Source: Chryseobacterium indoltheticum
GTDB taxonomy: Bacteria > Bacteroidota > Bacteroidia > Flavobacteriales > Weeksellaceae
NCBI RefSeq assembly: GCF_003815915.1
Contig: NZ_CP033929.1
Span: forward strand, 1,426,001-1,490,000
Direction: 5' to 3'
Length of the DNA stretch: 64,000 nt
In this document: piece by piece, positions 1 through 9,299 of the stretch
Position numbering within the stretch: position 1 is the stretch's first letter
Layout: each line of letters begins with the position of its first letter
Position numbers and translations under genes: made by a program
Notes under the pieces: generated by a model
The model's input: the letters and a program-made list of their open reading frames with translations, nothing else
Databases searched by the model: none
Told to the model about the DNA's origin: nothing

Positions 1-885
1 GTGTGGTGCTGTTTTATGGTCTTCAATTAAAGCATCAATTTCTTCTTTTCCTAAGAATGTGTAGAATTTAATAAATCTTTCAGCATCTGTATCGGTTGCA
101 TTCAACCAAAATTGATAGAATTTGTAAGGCGAAGTTTTCTTTTTGTCTAACCAGTAATTTTCTCCGCTTTCAGACTTTCCGAATTTCGAACCGTCAGCTT
201 TCGTAATCAAAGGAACAGTCAATGCAAATGCTTCTCCCTGTGCTTTTCTACGGATCAATTCTGTTCCTGTGGTAATATTTCCCCACTGATCAGAACCTCC
301 CATCTGAAGTTTTACATTATTATTCTGATATAAATGCAGGAAATCATATCCCTGAATCAATTGATAAGTAAACTCTGTAAAACTCATTCCGTCAACACCG
401 GCTTCTCCTGAAAGTCTTTTCTTTACAGAATCTTTCGCCATCATGTAATTAACGGTGATGTTTTTTCCAACATTTTTAGCAAAATCAAGGAAAGAAATTT
501 TCTTCATCCAGTCGTAATTGTTGACCAATTCGGCTTTGTTGGTTTCGTTTCCATCAAAATTTAAAAACGTTGAAAGTTGATTTTGCAGACAGTCAACATA
601 ATGCAATAGTGTTTCTTCATCCAAAAGATTTCTCTCTGCAGATTTTCCTGAAGGGTCACCAATCATTCCTGTAGCGCCACCTACCAAAGCGATTGGTTTA
701 TGACCATGTTGCTGAAAATGAGCCAAAATTTTAATCTGAATAAGACTTCCAATATGTAAAGAATCTGCGGTAGGATCAAAACCGATATAGGCAGTTGTCA
801 TTTCCTTATTCAGTTGTTCATCTGTTCCGGGCATCATATCGGCAAAAAGCCCACGCCATTTCAGTTCTTCAATAAAAGAGTTCAT
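1..885 (-). CDS. tyrS: Tyrosyl-tRNA synthetase, 3' end cut by window edge
   Basis: Charges tRNA-Tyr with tyrosine in the cytoplasm. The reading frame opens at ATG 885 and runs without a stop off the left edge, so the C-terminal part, including the S4-like anticodon-binding domain, is missing. Class I features are visible: the HIGH-type signature DSLHIGSL near residue 45, the [10 protein letters not shown] tyrosine-site block, and the KMSKS-type loop read as KFGKS. About 295 of roughly 430 residues are present. It is transcribed divergently from the sigma factor gene. Family assignment is very secure; only the missing 3' end is uncertain. Confidence 0.97.
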   Translation of the reverse strand, partial: MNSFIEELKWRGLFADMMPGTDEQLNKEMTTAYIGFDPTADSLHIGSLIQIKILAHFQQHGHKPIALVGGATGMIGDPSGKSAERNLLDEETLLHYVDCLQNQLSTFLNFDGNETNKAELVNNYDWMKKISFLDFAKNVGKNITVNYMMAKDSVKKRLSGEAGVDGMSFTEFTYQLIQGYDFLHLYQNNNVKLQMGGSDQWGNITTGTELIRRKAQGEAFALTVPLITKADGSKFGKSESGENYWLDKKKTSPYKFYQFWLNATDTDAERFIKFYTFLGKEEIDALIEDHKTAPH

Positions 886-1056
886 TATTTTTTTCAGTTT
901 AAAATTTAATACGCAAAGATAAGAAAAATCACCTGAGTTTCGGGTTTCAAGTTTTGGAATCGAAGTTTCTAGTTTCAAGATAGCTGTTAATACTTTTAGA
1001 GCGATGTTTTCAAAGTTGCAAACTTCCAACACCGATCATCCAACTTCCAGCGCTTA

Positions 1057-1087
1057 TTGTTTCATTAGCAAAATTCAATTATATTTG
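1057..1087 (+). promoter_or_regulatory. Bacteroidota promoter of the sigma factor gene
   Basis: TTG at 1057-1059 and TATATTTG at 1080-1087 are separated by 20 bp. They match the Bacteroidota -33 TTG and -7 TAnnTTTG elements. If transcription starts about 5 nt after the box, the transcript begins about 2 nt before ATG 1094, so the message is nearly leaderless. This also argues against the upstream in-frame ATG at 1004. Confidence 0.65.
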
Positions 1088-1093
1088 TTAGCA

Positions 1094-1654
1094 ATGAAAG
1101 ACGAGCAATTATTTCCTCTCATCCAAAAGGCAAAGGAAAAAGACCAGAAAGCGCAAACCAAACTGATCAATGTATTTTGGGTAGACGTTTTTTCTTTTGT
1201 GATGAAAAAAGTACACGACGAAAATGATGCAGATGAAATTACGGTCAATGTTTTTTCAAAAGTTTTATCGAAACTCGATTTATACGATCCTCATTTTCAG
1301 TTTAAAACCTGGATTCTAACGATTGCTCAAAATACAATTATTGATTTCTGGCGTAGAAAAAGCCGGGAAAATCAAGATCCTACAGAAAATTTAGATGAAG
1401 TAAAAAATCATTATGCAAAATCTCCTGAAGAGTTAATGATTTCTGACGAAGAGCAGCAAAAGATTATTAAAACCATCGAATCTTTAGATGGCAATTATCA
1501 GGATATTATTAAATTGAGATTCTTTGAAGAAAAAAGCATCAAAGAAATCGCCGAGGAGCTTGGGATTTCTGTTGCCAATACGAAAGTTCGTGTAATGAGA
1601 GCGAAAAAAGTTTTAGCAGAATTGCTGAAAAATAATGATTTTGAGGATAACTAG
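1094..1654 (+). CDS. RNA polymerase sigma factor, sigma-70/ECF type
   Basis: An alternative sigma factor that would direct RNA polymerase to a small promoter set. Region 2 is seen around residues 15-80 (DVFSFVMKK...TWILTIAQNTIIDFWRRK) and region 4 with its helix-turn-helix around residues 125-180 (SLDGNYQDIIKLRFFEEKSIKEIAEELGIS). I take ATG 1094 because the 30 upstream in-frame residues look non-coding and a good promoter box ends at 1087. At 186 residues it has normal ECF length. No anti-sigma gene adjoins it, so its stimulus cannot be inferred. Confidence 0.9.
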   Translation: MKDEQLFPLIQKAKEKDQKAQTKLINVFWVDVFSFVMKKVHDENDADEITVNVFSKVLSKLDLYDPHFQFKTWILTIAQNTIIDFWRRKSRENQDPTENLDEVKNHYAKSPEELMISDEEQQKIIKTIESLDGNYQDIIKLRFFEEKSIKEIAEELGISVANTKVRVMRAKKVLAELLKNNDFEDN

Positions 1655-1826
1655 TTTTTTAGATACTAATATTTTTGCCACAAATGCTCGAATAGTTTTT
1701 GATCTCCTACTTAAATTAAAAAATTCGTGCATTCGTGGCAAAAACAAATTATCATTTCCATCAATCTACATCGTAGATGAAGTCGATAAAAAAATCACTA
1801 ACTTTGAACCTCAATTTGAGAGATAA
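1655..1826 (+). promoter_or_regulatory. Sigma factor-lipA intergenic region with lipA promoter
   Basis: No convincing gene. A perfect 6-bp inverted repeat with a 3-nt loop lies at 1764-1778 (ATCTAC/GTAGAT), and a -7 box TAACTTTG lies at 1799-1806, placing the lipA start about 16 nt upstream of its ATG. The hairpin sits where a -33 region or operator would be. It could be a regulator site, but no regulator is identifiable. Confidence 0.5.
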
Positions 1827-2693
1827 ATGGAGAATTTAGTTCAAGATACTACCGTTCAAAAACCAAAATGGATTCGTGTAAAACTTCCTACCGGAAAGAA
1901 TTACAGAGAATTGAGAACTTTGGTAGATAAATATAAATTAAATACGATTTGCCAAAGTGGAAGCTGCCCAAATATGGGTGAATGTTGGGGAGAAGGAACG
2001 GCAACTTTCATGATTTTAGGAAATATCTGTACCAGAAGCTGTGGATTTTGCGGAGTGAAAACCGGAAAGCCAATGGATGTAAACTGGGACGAACCTGAAA
2101 AAGTAGCTCGTTCAATCAAATTAATGAAGATCAAACATGCTGTTTTAACATCTGTTGACCGTGACGATTTGAAAGATATGGGTTCTATTCTTTGGGGTGA
2201 AACCGTAAATGCCGTAAGAAGAATTTCTCCAGGAACCACGATGGAAACATTAATTCCTGACTTTCAAGGACTCACAAAGCATCTTGACAGAATGGTTGAT
2301 GTTGCTCCGGAAGTGATCTCTCACAACATGGAAACAGTAAAACGTCTGACAAGAGAAGTAAGAATTCAGGCTAAATATGAAAGAAGTCTTGAGGTTTTAA
2401 GATATTTAAAAGAAGCTGGACAAAATAGAACTAAAACTGGATTAATGCTTGGTTTAGGAGAAAACAGAGATGAAGTTTTCCAGACTATTGAAGACATCAG
2501 AAACGCCAATGTTGACGTTATAACAATGGGACAATATTTGCAGCCGACTAAAAAACATCTTCCTGTGAAAAAATTTATCACGCCAGAAGAGTTTGATGAA
2601 TTCGGAGATTTTGCAAGAAGCTTAGGTTTCAGACACGTTGAGAGTTCGCCTTTGGTGAGAAGTTCCTATCACGCTGAAAAACATATTCATTAA
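1827..2693 (+). CDS. lipA: Lipoyl synthase
   Basis: Radical-SAM enzyme that inserts two sulfurs into protein-bound octanoyl groups to make lipoate for 2-oxoacid dehydrogenases and the glycine cleavage system. Two iron-sulfur clusters are supported: the auxiliary-cluster cysteines in [12 protein letters not shown] (residues about 42-53) and the radical-[11 protein letters not shown] motif (about 68-75). The C-terminal RSSYHAE segment carries the conserved serine region. Length of 288 residues is typical. It has its own promoter and a strong terminator, so it is probably monocistronic. Confidence 0.97.
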   Translation: MENLVQDTTVQKPKWIRVKLPTGKNYRELRTLVDKYKLNTICQSGSCPNMGECWGEGTATFMILGNICTRSCGFCGVKTGKPMDVNWDEPEKVARSIKLMKIKHAVLTSVDRDDLKDMGSILWGETVNAVRRISPGTTMETLIPDFQGLTKHLDRMVDVAPEVISHNMETVKRLTREVRIQAKYERSLEVLRYLKEAGQNRTKTGLMLGLGENRDEVFQTIEDIRNANVDVITMGQYLQPTKKHLPVKKFITPEEFDEFGDFARSLGFRHVESSPLVRSSYHAEKHIH

Positions 2694-2700
2694 AAATATA

Positions 2701-2731
2701 AATCGCTTCAAAAATTGAAGCGATTTTTTTT
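2701..2731 (+). terminator. Rho-independent terminator of lipA
   Basis: Perfect 11-bp stem (2701-2711 with 2715-2725), loop of three A, followed by a T tract. It lies 8 nt after the lipA stop codon. Confidence 0.9.
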
Positions 2732-2875
2732 GATTCAAAGATTGGTTAAGTTGATTTAATTATAGTTCTGATATAAAATTTATATCAAACCTTTCAACAT
2801 TTTCTTTCCAATTATAATTACTTTTGTGCTTTTAAAAGAAGCAATGGAAATATTGCTTTAAATAATTATTGATTA

Positions 2876-4078
2876 ATGATGTTTGATAAAAGAATTTTGC
2901 CTTTGGCAATCGGTGGTTTGGCCATTGGAACTACAGAATTTACGATTATGGGATTGCTTCCCGATATTGCAAATACACTGCAGATTACCATTCCACAAGC
3001 GGGACATTTAATTGCGGCGTACGCTTTGGGAGTTGTAATTGGCGCACCTATTTTAATTGGATATTCTGTAAAATTCCCTCCCAAAAAAGTGTTGCTTACT
3101 TTGATGGTGATCTTCACCATTTTTAATGCATTGTCTGCTATCGCTCCTGATTATAACTCGATGTTAATTATCAGATTTCTGTCTGGTTTACCACACGGAG
3201 CATTTTTCGGAGTCGGAACCGTAGTCGCATCAAGAATGGCCGGGAAAGGGAAGGAGGCATTATACATTTCACTTATGTTTACAGGATTAACGGTCGCTAA
3301 TTTGGCGATGGTTCCTTTAGTTACTTACATCGGACATGCTTTTCACTGGCGTTGGTATTTTGCCATTGTGGGAGTAATTGGGATTGCCACGTTATTGGCT
3401 TTAAAGCTTTGGCTTCCGGCAATGGAAAGAAAAGAAGACAGTCATTTTTTAGAAGAACTAAAATTTCTCAAAGGCAAACAATCGTGGTTGGTATTAATGA
3501 TTACAGCCATCGGTTTTGGTGGATTATTCACTTGGTTTAGTTACATCACGCCGTTGATGACGGTTGTCTCAAAAATTGAAAGTAGCTACATGGCGTATGT
3601 TATGATTCTTGCCGGTGGCGGAATGGTTGTGGGAAATTTAGCGGGAGGCTTTCTTTCAGATAAATTAGGCCCGGAAAAAACATGTGTATTGTTGTTATTC
3701 TTAATGATGTGTTCTTTATCAGGTGTATTTTTTCTTTCAGAATATCAAAGTATTTCTTTGGTGCTAACATTTATTTGTGGAGCTTTATCGATGTCAGTTG
3801 CAGCTCCAATTAATATTATGATGATGAAAGCAGCACCAAAAAGTGAAATGATGGCTGCAGCTTTTATGCAGGCTGCCTTTAATATTGCGAATGCAATGGG
3901 TGCTTTTTTAGGAGGTATTCCTTTAGAGCATGGTTTGCCTTACAATTATCCGTCGCTGGTAGGAGTAGGAATGACGGTTATTGGGTTAAGCATTAGTATT
4001 ATTTATTTTTATCTGTACAGATCGCCAAATATAAATGACAAGGAAATTGCGGTAGAATGTGCTACCTGTGACCAATAA
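2876..4078 (+). CDS. MFS transporter, DHA1/AraJ-like efflux permease
   Basis: Proton-coupled inner-membrane exporter of the major facilitator superfamily. The 400-residue hydrophobic protein has about 12 membrane segments. The first carries GTTEFTIMGLLPDIA, typical of the AraJ/YdhP-like sugar- or drug-efflux branch, and the loop 2-3 region reads GYSVKFPPKK. The substrate cannot be assigned. Start is one of two adjacent ATG codons (2876 or 2879). It is convergent with the next gene and shares a bidirectional terminator with it. Confidence 0.85.
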   Translation: MMFDKRILPLAIGGLAIGTTEFTIMGLLPDIANTLQITIPQAGHLIAAYALGVVIGAPILIGYSVKFPPKKVLLTLMVIFTIFNALSAIAPDYNSMLIIRFLSGLPHGAFFGVGTVVASRMAGKGKEALYISLMFTGLTVANLAMVPLVTYIGHAFHWRWYFAIVGVIGIATLLALKLWLPAMERKEDSHFLEELKFLKGKQSWLVLMITAIGFGGLFTWFSYITPLMTVVSKIESSYMAYVMILAGGGMVVGNLAGGFLSDKLGPEKTCVLLLFLMMCSLSGVFFLSEYQSISLVLTFICGALSMSVAAPINIMMMKAAPKSEMMAAAFMQAAFNIANAMGAFLGGIPLEHGLPYNYPSLVGVGMTVIGLSISIIYFYLYRSPNINDKEIAVECATCDQ

Positions 4079-4079
4079 A

Positions 4080-4107
4080 AAAAAGAGAAGCATTGCTTCT
4101 CTTTTTT
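4080..4107. terminator. Bidirectional terminator
   Basis: Perfect 8-bp stem (AGAGAAGC and GCTTCTCT, loop ATT) flanked by A and T tracts. It can stop transcription from both converging genes, the MFS exporter and the STAS-like gene. Confidence 0.85.
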
Positions 4108-4108
4108 G

Positions 4109-4492
4109 TTAATCGCTTTGAACTTCGTTCCCGTTTTGACACCAGTATAAAGCGTTATAAAGATTTTCTTTTGGGAAAGATTTAAATTCTCCAGGCATTA
4201 AAACACTGAAAATATCTGTGAAATTCTGCACGCCTTCTTTGTCTGTTACAATAGCTGCGCGGTTCCATTTTGTGATGTTTTTTATTCCTAAAAGTGCATC
4301 CTGAAGCCATGCTCCCATCGTGAAATTACCTAGATCGGTATCCAGATAAAGAAGGTAGTTTAATTCATCAAATTGTTCTACTTTACTCTTCACATAAGGG
4401 ATTACGAGATTCTCAAAATCTTCTTTGGTTACATCACCTGTTGCATTGAAAGCGGCAACATTTTCCGGAGCATCATTAAGTATTGTTATCAT
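4109..4492 (-). CDS. STAS/SEC14-like (SpoIIAA-like) protein
   Basis: A 127-residue soluble protein resembling the SpoIIAA-like/STAS-SEC14 family: a beta-alpha STAS-type layout with ATGDVTKEDFENLVIPYV near residue 16, LLYLDTDLG near 47 and AIVTDKEGVQNF near 80. Members are found in many bacteria without a settled role and may bind lipid or act as regulatory modules. Nothing in the neighbourhood fixes the function. The complete small ORF ends against the shared terminator. Confidence 0.7.
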   Translation of the reverse strand: MITILNDAPENVAAFNATGDVTKEDFENLVIPYVKSKVEQFDELNYLLYLDTDLGNFTMGAWLQDALLGIKNITKWNRAAIVTDKEGVQNFTDIFSVLMPGEFKSFPKENLYNALYWCQNGNEVQSD

Positions 4493-4602
4493 AATTTATA
4501 TTTTAATTGGTTTTGGTGATTTTATTTTATCAATAATTAAACCATAATTGGATAATCATCATGGTTAAGGCTCAATTATTGCTAATATTTTGAAAAAACT
4601 CT

Positions 4603-5808
4603 ATGGACTTGAAATCTAACGAACCTTTCTGGCTTTTGAAAAATGGTCTGTTATCTTCCTATCCGTCCCTGAAATCTGATGAAGAATGTGATGTTCTTAT
4701 TATTGGCGGCGGTATTACAGGAAGTCTTATTGCCCATCAAATGATAAAAGACGGATATCAAACCATTTTAATTGATAAGCGTGAAATTTGCAACGGAAGT
4801 ACCTCGGCAACAACTTCAATGTTGCAGTACGAAATTGATACTCCGCTATACGAGTTGATTGAAATGATTGGTGAAAAAGGTGCGGTAGAAAGTTACAAAG
4901 CCTGTTCAAAATCTATAGACGATATTGAAAAATTAACAAAAGAAATAAAAGCCCGGTCTGGTTTTAAAAGAAAACAATCTTTATATTTTGCTTCTAAAAA
5001 GAAAGATGCAATCTGGCTTGAAAAGGAATATATTGCGAGAAAAAAAGCTGGATTTGATGTGACTTGGTTAGGGGCTGAAGATATTGAAGAAAGATTCGGT
5101 TTCCAAAATACCTACGGTGGAATTTTATCTAAACAAGGTGCAAGTATAGATGCCTTTAAATTTGCTCACGAATTGCTGAGATTTAACTTAAATAAAGGCT
5201 TGAAAATTTTCGATAAAACAGAAATGAAGTCTGTAAAATACTTAAGAGATCATAATCTAGTATTAACAACGGACGGCTTTAATATTAAGGCCAAAAAAGT
5301 TATTTACTGTGTAGGCTACGAAAGTAAAACCATGATTAAAGAGGATTTTGTAGATCTTAAAAGTACATATGCAGTAGTTTCTGAAATTGATAAGAATAAA
5401 TTTAAAAATATTGAACATACGCTCGTCTGGAATACCGATCATCCTTACATTTATATGCGATCTACAGACGACGAAAGACTACTAATCGGCGGAGGTGATG
5501 AAGATTTTTCAGATCCTGAAAAAAGAGATTCTCTGTTAAATAAAAAAGAAAAAGAAATTCTGAAAAGCCTAAAAAGAATACAACCCGACTATCATTTTTA
5601 CACTGATTTTGTGTGGGCTGGAACATTTGGTGAAACAAAGGATGGACTTCCGTACATCGGCACTCACGAAAATTTCAAAAACTCGTATTTTATTTTAGGA
5701 TTTGGTGGAAACGGAATTACTTTTTCTGTGACCGGAATGGAAATGGCTTCAGCTTTTATGAAAAATAAAAAACATCAACTTTCTGAATATTTTAAATTTG
5801 GAAGATAA
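4603..5808 (+). CDS. FAD-dependent oxidoreductase, DAO family
   Basis: Probable amino-acid or amine oxidoreductase of the D-amino-acid oxidase/glycine oxidase fold. The FAD dinucleotide-binding motif is near residue 33 (LIIGGGITGSLIAHQM, GxGxxG), followed by an acidic residue in LIDKREI and the SATTSMLQYE segment. The C-terminal GLPYIGTHENFKNSYF and GFGGNGITFS match the second FAD-contact region. The 401-residue length is normal. The substrate is unknown, no Rieske domain is appended and the gene stands alone. Confidence 0.85.
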   Translation: MDLKSNEPFWLLKNGLLSSYPSLKSDEECDVLIIGGGITGSLIAHQMIKDGYQTILIDKREICNGSTSATTSMLQYEIDTPLYELIEMIGEKGAVESYKACSKSIDDIEKLTKEIKARSGFKRKQSLYFASKKKDAIWLEKEYIARKKAGFDVTWLGAEDIEERFGFQNTYGGILSKQGASIDAFKFAHELLRFNLNKGLKIFDKTEMKSVKYLRDHNLVLTTDGFNIKAKKVIYCVGYESKTMIKEDFVDLKSTYAVVSEIDKNKFKNIEHTLVWNTDHPYIYMRSTDDERLLIGGGDEDFSDPEKRDSLLNKKEKEILKSLKRIQPDYHFYTDFVWAGTFGETKDGLPYIGTHENFKNSYFILGFGGNGITFSVTGMEMASAFMKNKKHQLSEYFKFGR

Positions 5809-5850
5809 TTTTACTTTAAAATTTATCGTTTTAAAAGTTGACTGAAAAAG

Positions 5851-6002
5851 TTTGGGGTTCGGCAACGCCGAACTCCCAAACAAAATAAACAATACTAACA
5901 TTTACATCACTGTTTCACGGAACTGGTGTTTGAGACCAATTCTTTTGCTAATTTTTTTGATAGGATTTCATCCTATCCTTTATTAGGTCGTCCCTTTGGG
6001 AC
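5851..6002. repeat. Cluster of palindromic intergenic repeats
   Basis: This 250-bp convergent gap holds successive hairpins: GTTCGGC-AAC-GCCGAAC inside TTTGGG/CCCAAA arms (5851-5880), a weaker one near 5925-5940, GATAGGAT-TTC-ATCCTATC (5959-5977) and GTCCC-TTT-GGGAC (5990-6002). The last two form a unit that recurs, diverged, at 7480-7523. They look like REP-type dispersed elements rather than coding DNA. Confidence 0.65.
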
Positions 6003-6059
6003 TTTCGAACAATAAATAAAATAATTTCAATCTCGAATCCTATATCTCGGAACCCGAAA

Positions 6060-7253
6060 CTAAAAATTATATCCGTTCTTTTTCGCCAATTCCACAATCG
6101 ATTTTTCTATTGCTTTTCCTAAATCATCACCTTCAGAATTTCCTCGTTTTTTTGTTTCAACATCAATATATTCCTGTCTTTTTCTAGCAAGAACTTCAAT
6201 TTCTTTTTGAATCTTATCTCGGTCTGCAGATTTTTGAGCCACAATTTTTTTGATTTCATCTTTGCTTTTTCCTTTTAATTCAGAAGGTAATTCCTCCTCT
6301 TTTATTGATGAAATGTAGCTTTTGTCTTTTTCAACTTTATCCACCAAATCCCAATGATCATTTTTGTAAGCATTTTTCTTTGATTTACTTACGGTTCTTT
6401 CAACAGCATTAGAAGCGGATTGCATTTCTGCATTTGAATCTTGAGTTGTTTGCTTGTTTTTCATTTCAGAGCCACGTCGTCCGTAAGAGATATAAGTGTC
6501 ATTCAATTTAGAATTGTACTGCGAAATTTTCACATCATAAGGCGTTTCAATATAAATCACTTTTTGGTCGCTGTCGATATTAAAATACTTTCCGTCTCCT
6601 AAACTCGCTCCGTTTTGCCAATGCGACTGAATGCCTTCTTCACGGCTTCCACAAAAAATTGTATTGGTGTAAATATTTTTGGTTTTTGCTTTAGAAACCA
6701 CATCTTTATAACTGATTTTCCCCTGGTCAAAAGGTTCATTTCCGGCAATGTAAATAAGTTTCATACTTTTTTCGTTTCCGTCCCATTTCAAATTGGATGA
6801 TGCATCACGAATTACGGCTCCACAATATTCATTTCCGCCATTGGTTCTAAGAGCAAAAAGTTTTTCCGAAACCAAATCCAGATCCTGAGTAAGTGGAGTA
6901 ATCTGTTTGATGTAATTTTCATCTTTTAAGCCATCATTTCCGTATTCATAAAGAGCAATTTCCACTTGCGGAGCTTGTCCGTTGTATTTTAATGTCGTCA
7001 ACGTATTGACGATATTCCAAAGTCTTGATTTTGCCTGGTCTATTAACCCATCCATACTGTTTGAAGTGTCCAAAAGCAAAGCAACCTGAATTTTATTGTC
7101 TTTTGAACCCAAAATTTGTCGTTGATTTGAAATGTTACTTTCTACAATTTCTTTATCGTTGGCTTTGCTGCTGCAACGATTATCTGAAATTTTACCTGCA
7201 CTCAAAAAAGCGAATACGCTTGCTGTTACTGTTAAAACTTTTAATGTGTTCAT
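6060..7253 (-). CDS. Exported von Willebrand factor A domain protein
   Basis: A 397-residue protein with an N-terminal signal sequence (MNTLKVLTVTASVFAFLSAG) and a vWA domain over about residues 55-250. The metal-ion-dependent adhesion motif DTSNS is seen near residue 62, with the later Thr/Asp positions in RTNGGNEY and YIAGNEPFD. A Lys/Glu-rich charged tail with coiled-coil character fills the C-terminus. It probably acts in the periplasm or at the envelope in protein-protein contacts. It lies upstream of no obvious partner gene but sits next to the DUF4139/SIMPL block on the same strand. Confidence 0.8.
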   Translation of the reverse strand: MNTLKVLTVTASVFAFLSAGKISDNRCSSKANDKEIVESNISNQRQILGSKDNKIQVALLLDTSNSMDGLIDQAKSRLWNIVNTLTTLKYNGQAPQVEIALYEYGNDGLKDENYIKQITPLTQDLDLVSEKLFALRTNGGNEYCGAVIRDASSNLKWDGNEKSMKLIYIAGNEPFDQGKISYKDVVSKAKTKNIYTNTIFCGSREEGIQSHWQNGASLGDGKYFNIDSDQKVIYIETPYDVKISQYNSKLNDTYISYGRRGSEMKNKQTTQDSNAEMQSASNAVERTVSKSKKNAYKNDHWDLVDKVEKDKSYISSIKEEELPSELKGKSKDEIKKIVAQKSADRDKIQKEIEVLARKRQEYIDVETKKRGNSEGDDLGKAIEKSIVELAKKNGYNF

Positions 7254-7387
7254 ATTGTATGTTTTTAATGATTTTTACTAAATCTTTTTTGTTGGTATTC
7301 GCAAAGGCGCAAGAATTTTAATATAATTTAAAGGCGTAAGGATTTTATCTTCGAAAAAATTTATTAGCAATTTCTAAATGAAAATCT

Positions 7388-7523
7388 TACGTCACACTGA
7401 GCGAAGTCGAAGTAATCTTGCGCCTTAAAAACAACTGTTTTTACTAAACCTTCGCGACTTTGAGATTAATAACTTTTTTAATGGGACTTCATCCCATTCT
7501 TTAGAAAATCGTCCCTTCAGGAC
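7388..7523. repeat. Dispersed intergenic repeats
   Basis: The 310-bp gap between the vWA and DUF4139 genes contains a GTCACACTGAGCGAAGTCGA-type repeat (about 7391-7412), common in Bacteroidota intergenic DNA, and a two-hairpin unit: AATGGGA/TCCCATT (7480-7498) and GTCC/GGAC (7511-7523). This unit resembles the pair at 5959-6002 in order and spacing. No gene was found here. Confidence 0.6.
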
Positions 7524-7563
7524 TCTCTCAAATTCACTGAAACTCTCAAACCCTCAAACCTAA

Positions 7564-9159
7564 TTACCGACTGTAATACTGAATCTGCATTTCCTTCGGG
7601 TATTTTACTTCATAAGAGAAATTGATTTTTTCTGCAGCTCCGCTGTTGATTTTTCTGTTCCAAAGAATACTTCCTGTTTTTTCATCATAATTTCCGTCTC
7701 CGATATTTAAAGTTTTGATAGTGATTTTCTGATTTTCACTTAATGGAATTTGGTCTAAAATTTCCAGTTCTATACTTTCTTTCGTGTTATTTCTGATGGA
7801 TATTTCGTAAGATTCTGTTTCCCATTTATTAGAATTGAAAGATTTTTGAGCTGTTTTATCTTCAAGTTTGATACGTTTTACCACAATTCTTTCATCAACT
7901 CCAAGAGAAATTGGGAACTCATCTTTTACATAATTGCTTGTAATATTGGTTTTTCCGATATAATTATCTTCAAAATAAATATTCGCTTCACCTGAAATAA
8001 GATTTAAATTCTGCCAGTTTTTCACGAAAGCCATTAAGAAAACCTGATTGTTCAGTTTCGGAACGGTGTGATATTTGTAATTGGCTTCTACATTTTTCTT
8101 ATCTAAAATCACATATTGTTCTTTTTCCTGACTTACGATGGTTTGATTGTAATTCAATTCATATAAAATATTCATCTGATTATCCGAAACCGTTGCAACA
8201 GGGATTTGACTTATTGATGCAACTTCTGCTCTCATCTGATAAGAATTTGATATTTCTGCTTTCGCTTTTTGCATATAACCTACTTTTGCATCTTCATTAT
8301 TGTAAGCGGCATATTCAGCAACATATAAAGGCGATAAAATCGGTCTGTTTTGGTTGTAAGAAGGTCTGTAAGTAGACACAAAAAGTTTGATATTGTTCCA
8401 GTCTTGTCCGGTTTTTTGGTAGATTTTTCCTTTGTAGACAATTTCTAAAGGTTTCTTCGTAGACAAAGCTCTCAAATCATAAGATTGAACCCAGCCTGCA
8501 TTAGAAACGATATAGCTTAGTCCAAGATTCAGATTCATTTCATTTTCAGCGAGAATTTCAAGTAAAAGTTCTTTTCTATTTTGTGTTTTATGAGTTTGTT
8601 CTTCGGCAAATTGCTTGTTGATTTTAGCAATGCTTTCATCAAACGTAGTTTTTTGCTCGTTCAGAAGAAAAACCTGATTGTCGATTTCCAGCATTCTTTT
8701 TCTGTAAAATTCAGTCAGTTTTATCAACTGTTCCTGCGGAGTCGATTTATCATTCGTTGAAACTTTAAGATTATCATTAATAATATTTTGTTCACCCGTC
8801 AGATTTTTAATCTGAATATTCAATAAATTAATCTGTCTCTGAAATTTTTTTCTTTCATCATCCAGTTTTTTTTCGCCGTCGGTCAGTTCATCATTTTTGA
8901 GATAATTATTTTGTGGGGTAATTGATAAAAGCGTTGTGTTTTTTTCAAGATTGATTTTGTAAGTATTTTCATCTAAATCATTCGGAAGGTTAATGATTTT
9001 CACGGTGTTTCTACCTTTTTGGAGAGTAACGTTTGTACTTCCGAAAACTTTTGCGCCCTGCAGAAATACAGTGGCCTGTTTTACATCGATTTCTTTTTTA
9101 ATTTCCTGAGATTTAAAAAACGAAACCATCAAAATGAGTATTAAAATAGAGTGTCGCAT
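7564..9159 (-). CDS. DUF4139/DUF4140 (mucoidy-inhibitor-like) exported protein
   Basis: A 531-residue exported protein with signal peptide (MRHSILILILMVSFFKSQ), an N-terminal DUF4140 domain (residues 20-100, ATVFLQGAKVFGS), a coiled-coil (about 80-190) and a C-terminal DUF4139 beta domain (about 210-531, SYIVSNAGWVQSYDLRAL and TYRPSYNQNRPI). The family is common in Bacteroidota and eukaryotes; its biochemical role is unknown and the mucoidy name is historical. Its promoter carries the paired repeats proposed here as LytTR operators, linking it to the SIMPL genes upstream. Confidence 0.85.
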   Translation of the reverse strand: MRHSILILILMVSFFKSQEIKKEIDVKQATVFLQGAKVFGSTNVTLQKGRNTVKIINLPNDLDENTYKINLEKNTTLLSITPQNNYLKNDELTDGEKKLDDERKKFQRQINLLNIQIKNLTGEQNIINDNLKVSTNDKSTPQEQLIKLTEFYRKRMLEIDNQVFLLNEQKTTFDESIAKINKQFAEEQTHKTQNRKELLLEILAENEMNLNLGLSYIVSNAGWVQSYDLRALSTKKPLEIVYKGKIYQKTGQDWNNIKLFVSTYRPSYNQNRPILSPLYVAEYAAYNNEDAKVGYMQKAKAEISNSYQMRAEVASISQIPVATVSDNQMNILYELNYNQTIVSQEKEQYVILDKKNVEANYKYHTVPKLNNQVFLMAFVKNWQNLNLISGEANIYFEDNYIGKTNITSNYVKDEFPISLGVDERIVVKRIKLEDKTAQKSFNSNKWETESYEISIRNNTKESIELEILDQIPLSENQKITIKTLNIGDGNYDEKTGSILWNRKINSGAAEKINFSYEVKYPKEMQIQYYSR

Positions 9160-9184
9160 TGTTTATTGTTTTAAAGTTCTACAG

Positions 9185-9250
9185 TAAAATTACTTTGATT
9201 AGAAACCGAAAATCTGAAGACTTGGTGAACTTAGGTTTTCACTTGGTGAG
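9185..9250 (-). promoter_or_regulatory. Promoter and candidate LytTR operator of the DUF4139 gene
   Basis: Direct repeats ACTTGGTGAAC (9220-9230) and ACTTGGTGAG (9241-9250) start exactly 21 bp apart. A -7-like box TAATTTTA (minus strand, 9185-9192) follows after 27 bp. The operator centre is about 55 bp upstream of the predicted start, the usual place for an activator just upstream of -33. Binding by the LytTR regulator at 13697 is inference. Confidence 0.65.
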
Positions 9251-9299
9251 AGTTTTTAAGCGAAAAAAAGACAGCCATTTCTGACTGCCTCTTAAAAAA

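Noticed and set aside
1004..1093. Longer start for the sigma factor
   Set aside because: The 30 extra residues are unlike any sigma factor and lie upstream of a good promoter that ends at 1087.
1635..1826. 63-residue frame between the sigma factor gene and lipA
   Set aside because: It overlaps the end of the sigma gene, covers the lipA promoter box and hairpin, and has no recognisable protein character.
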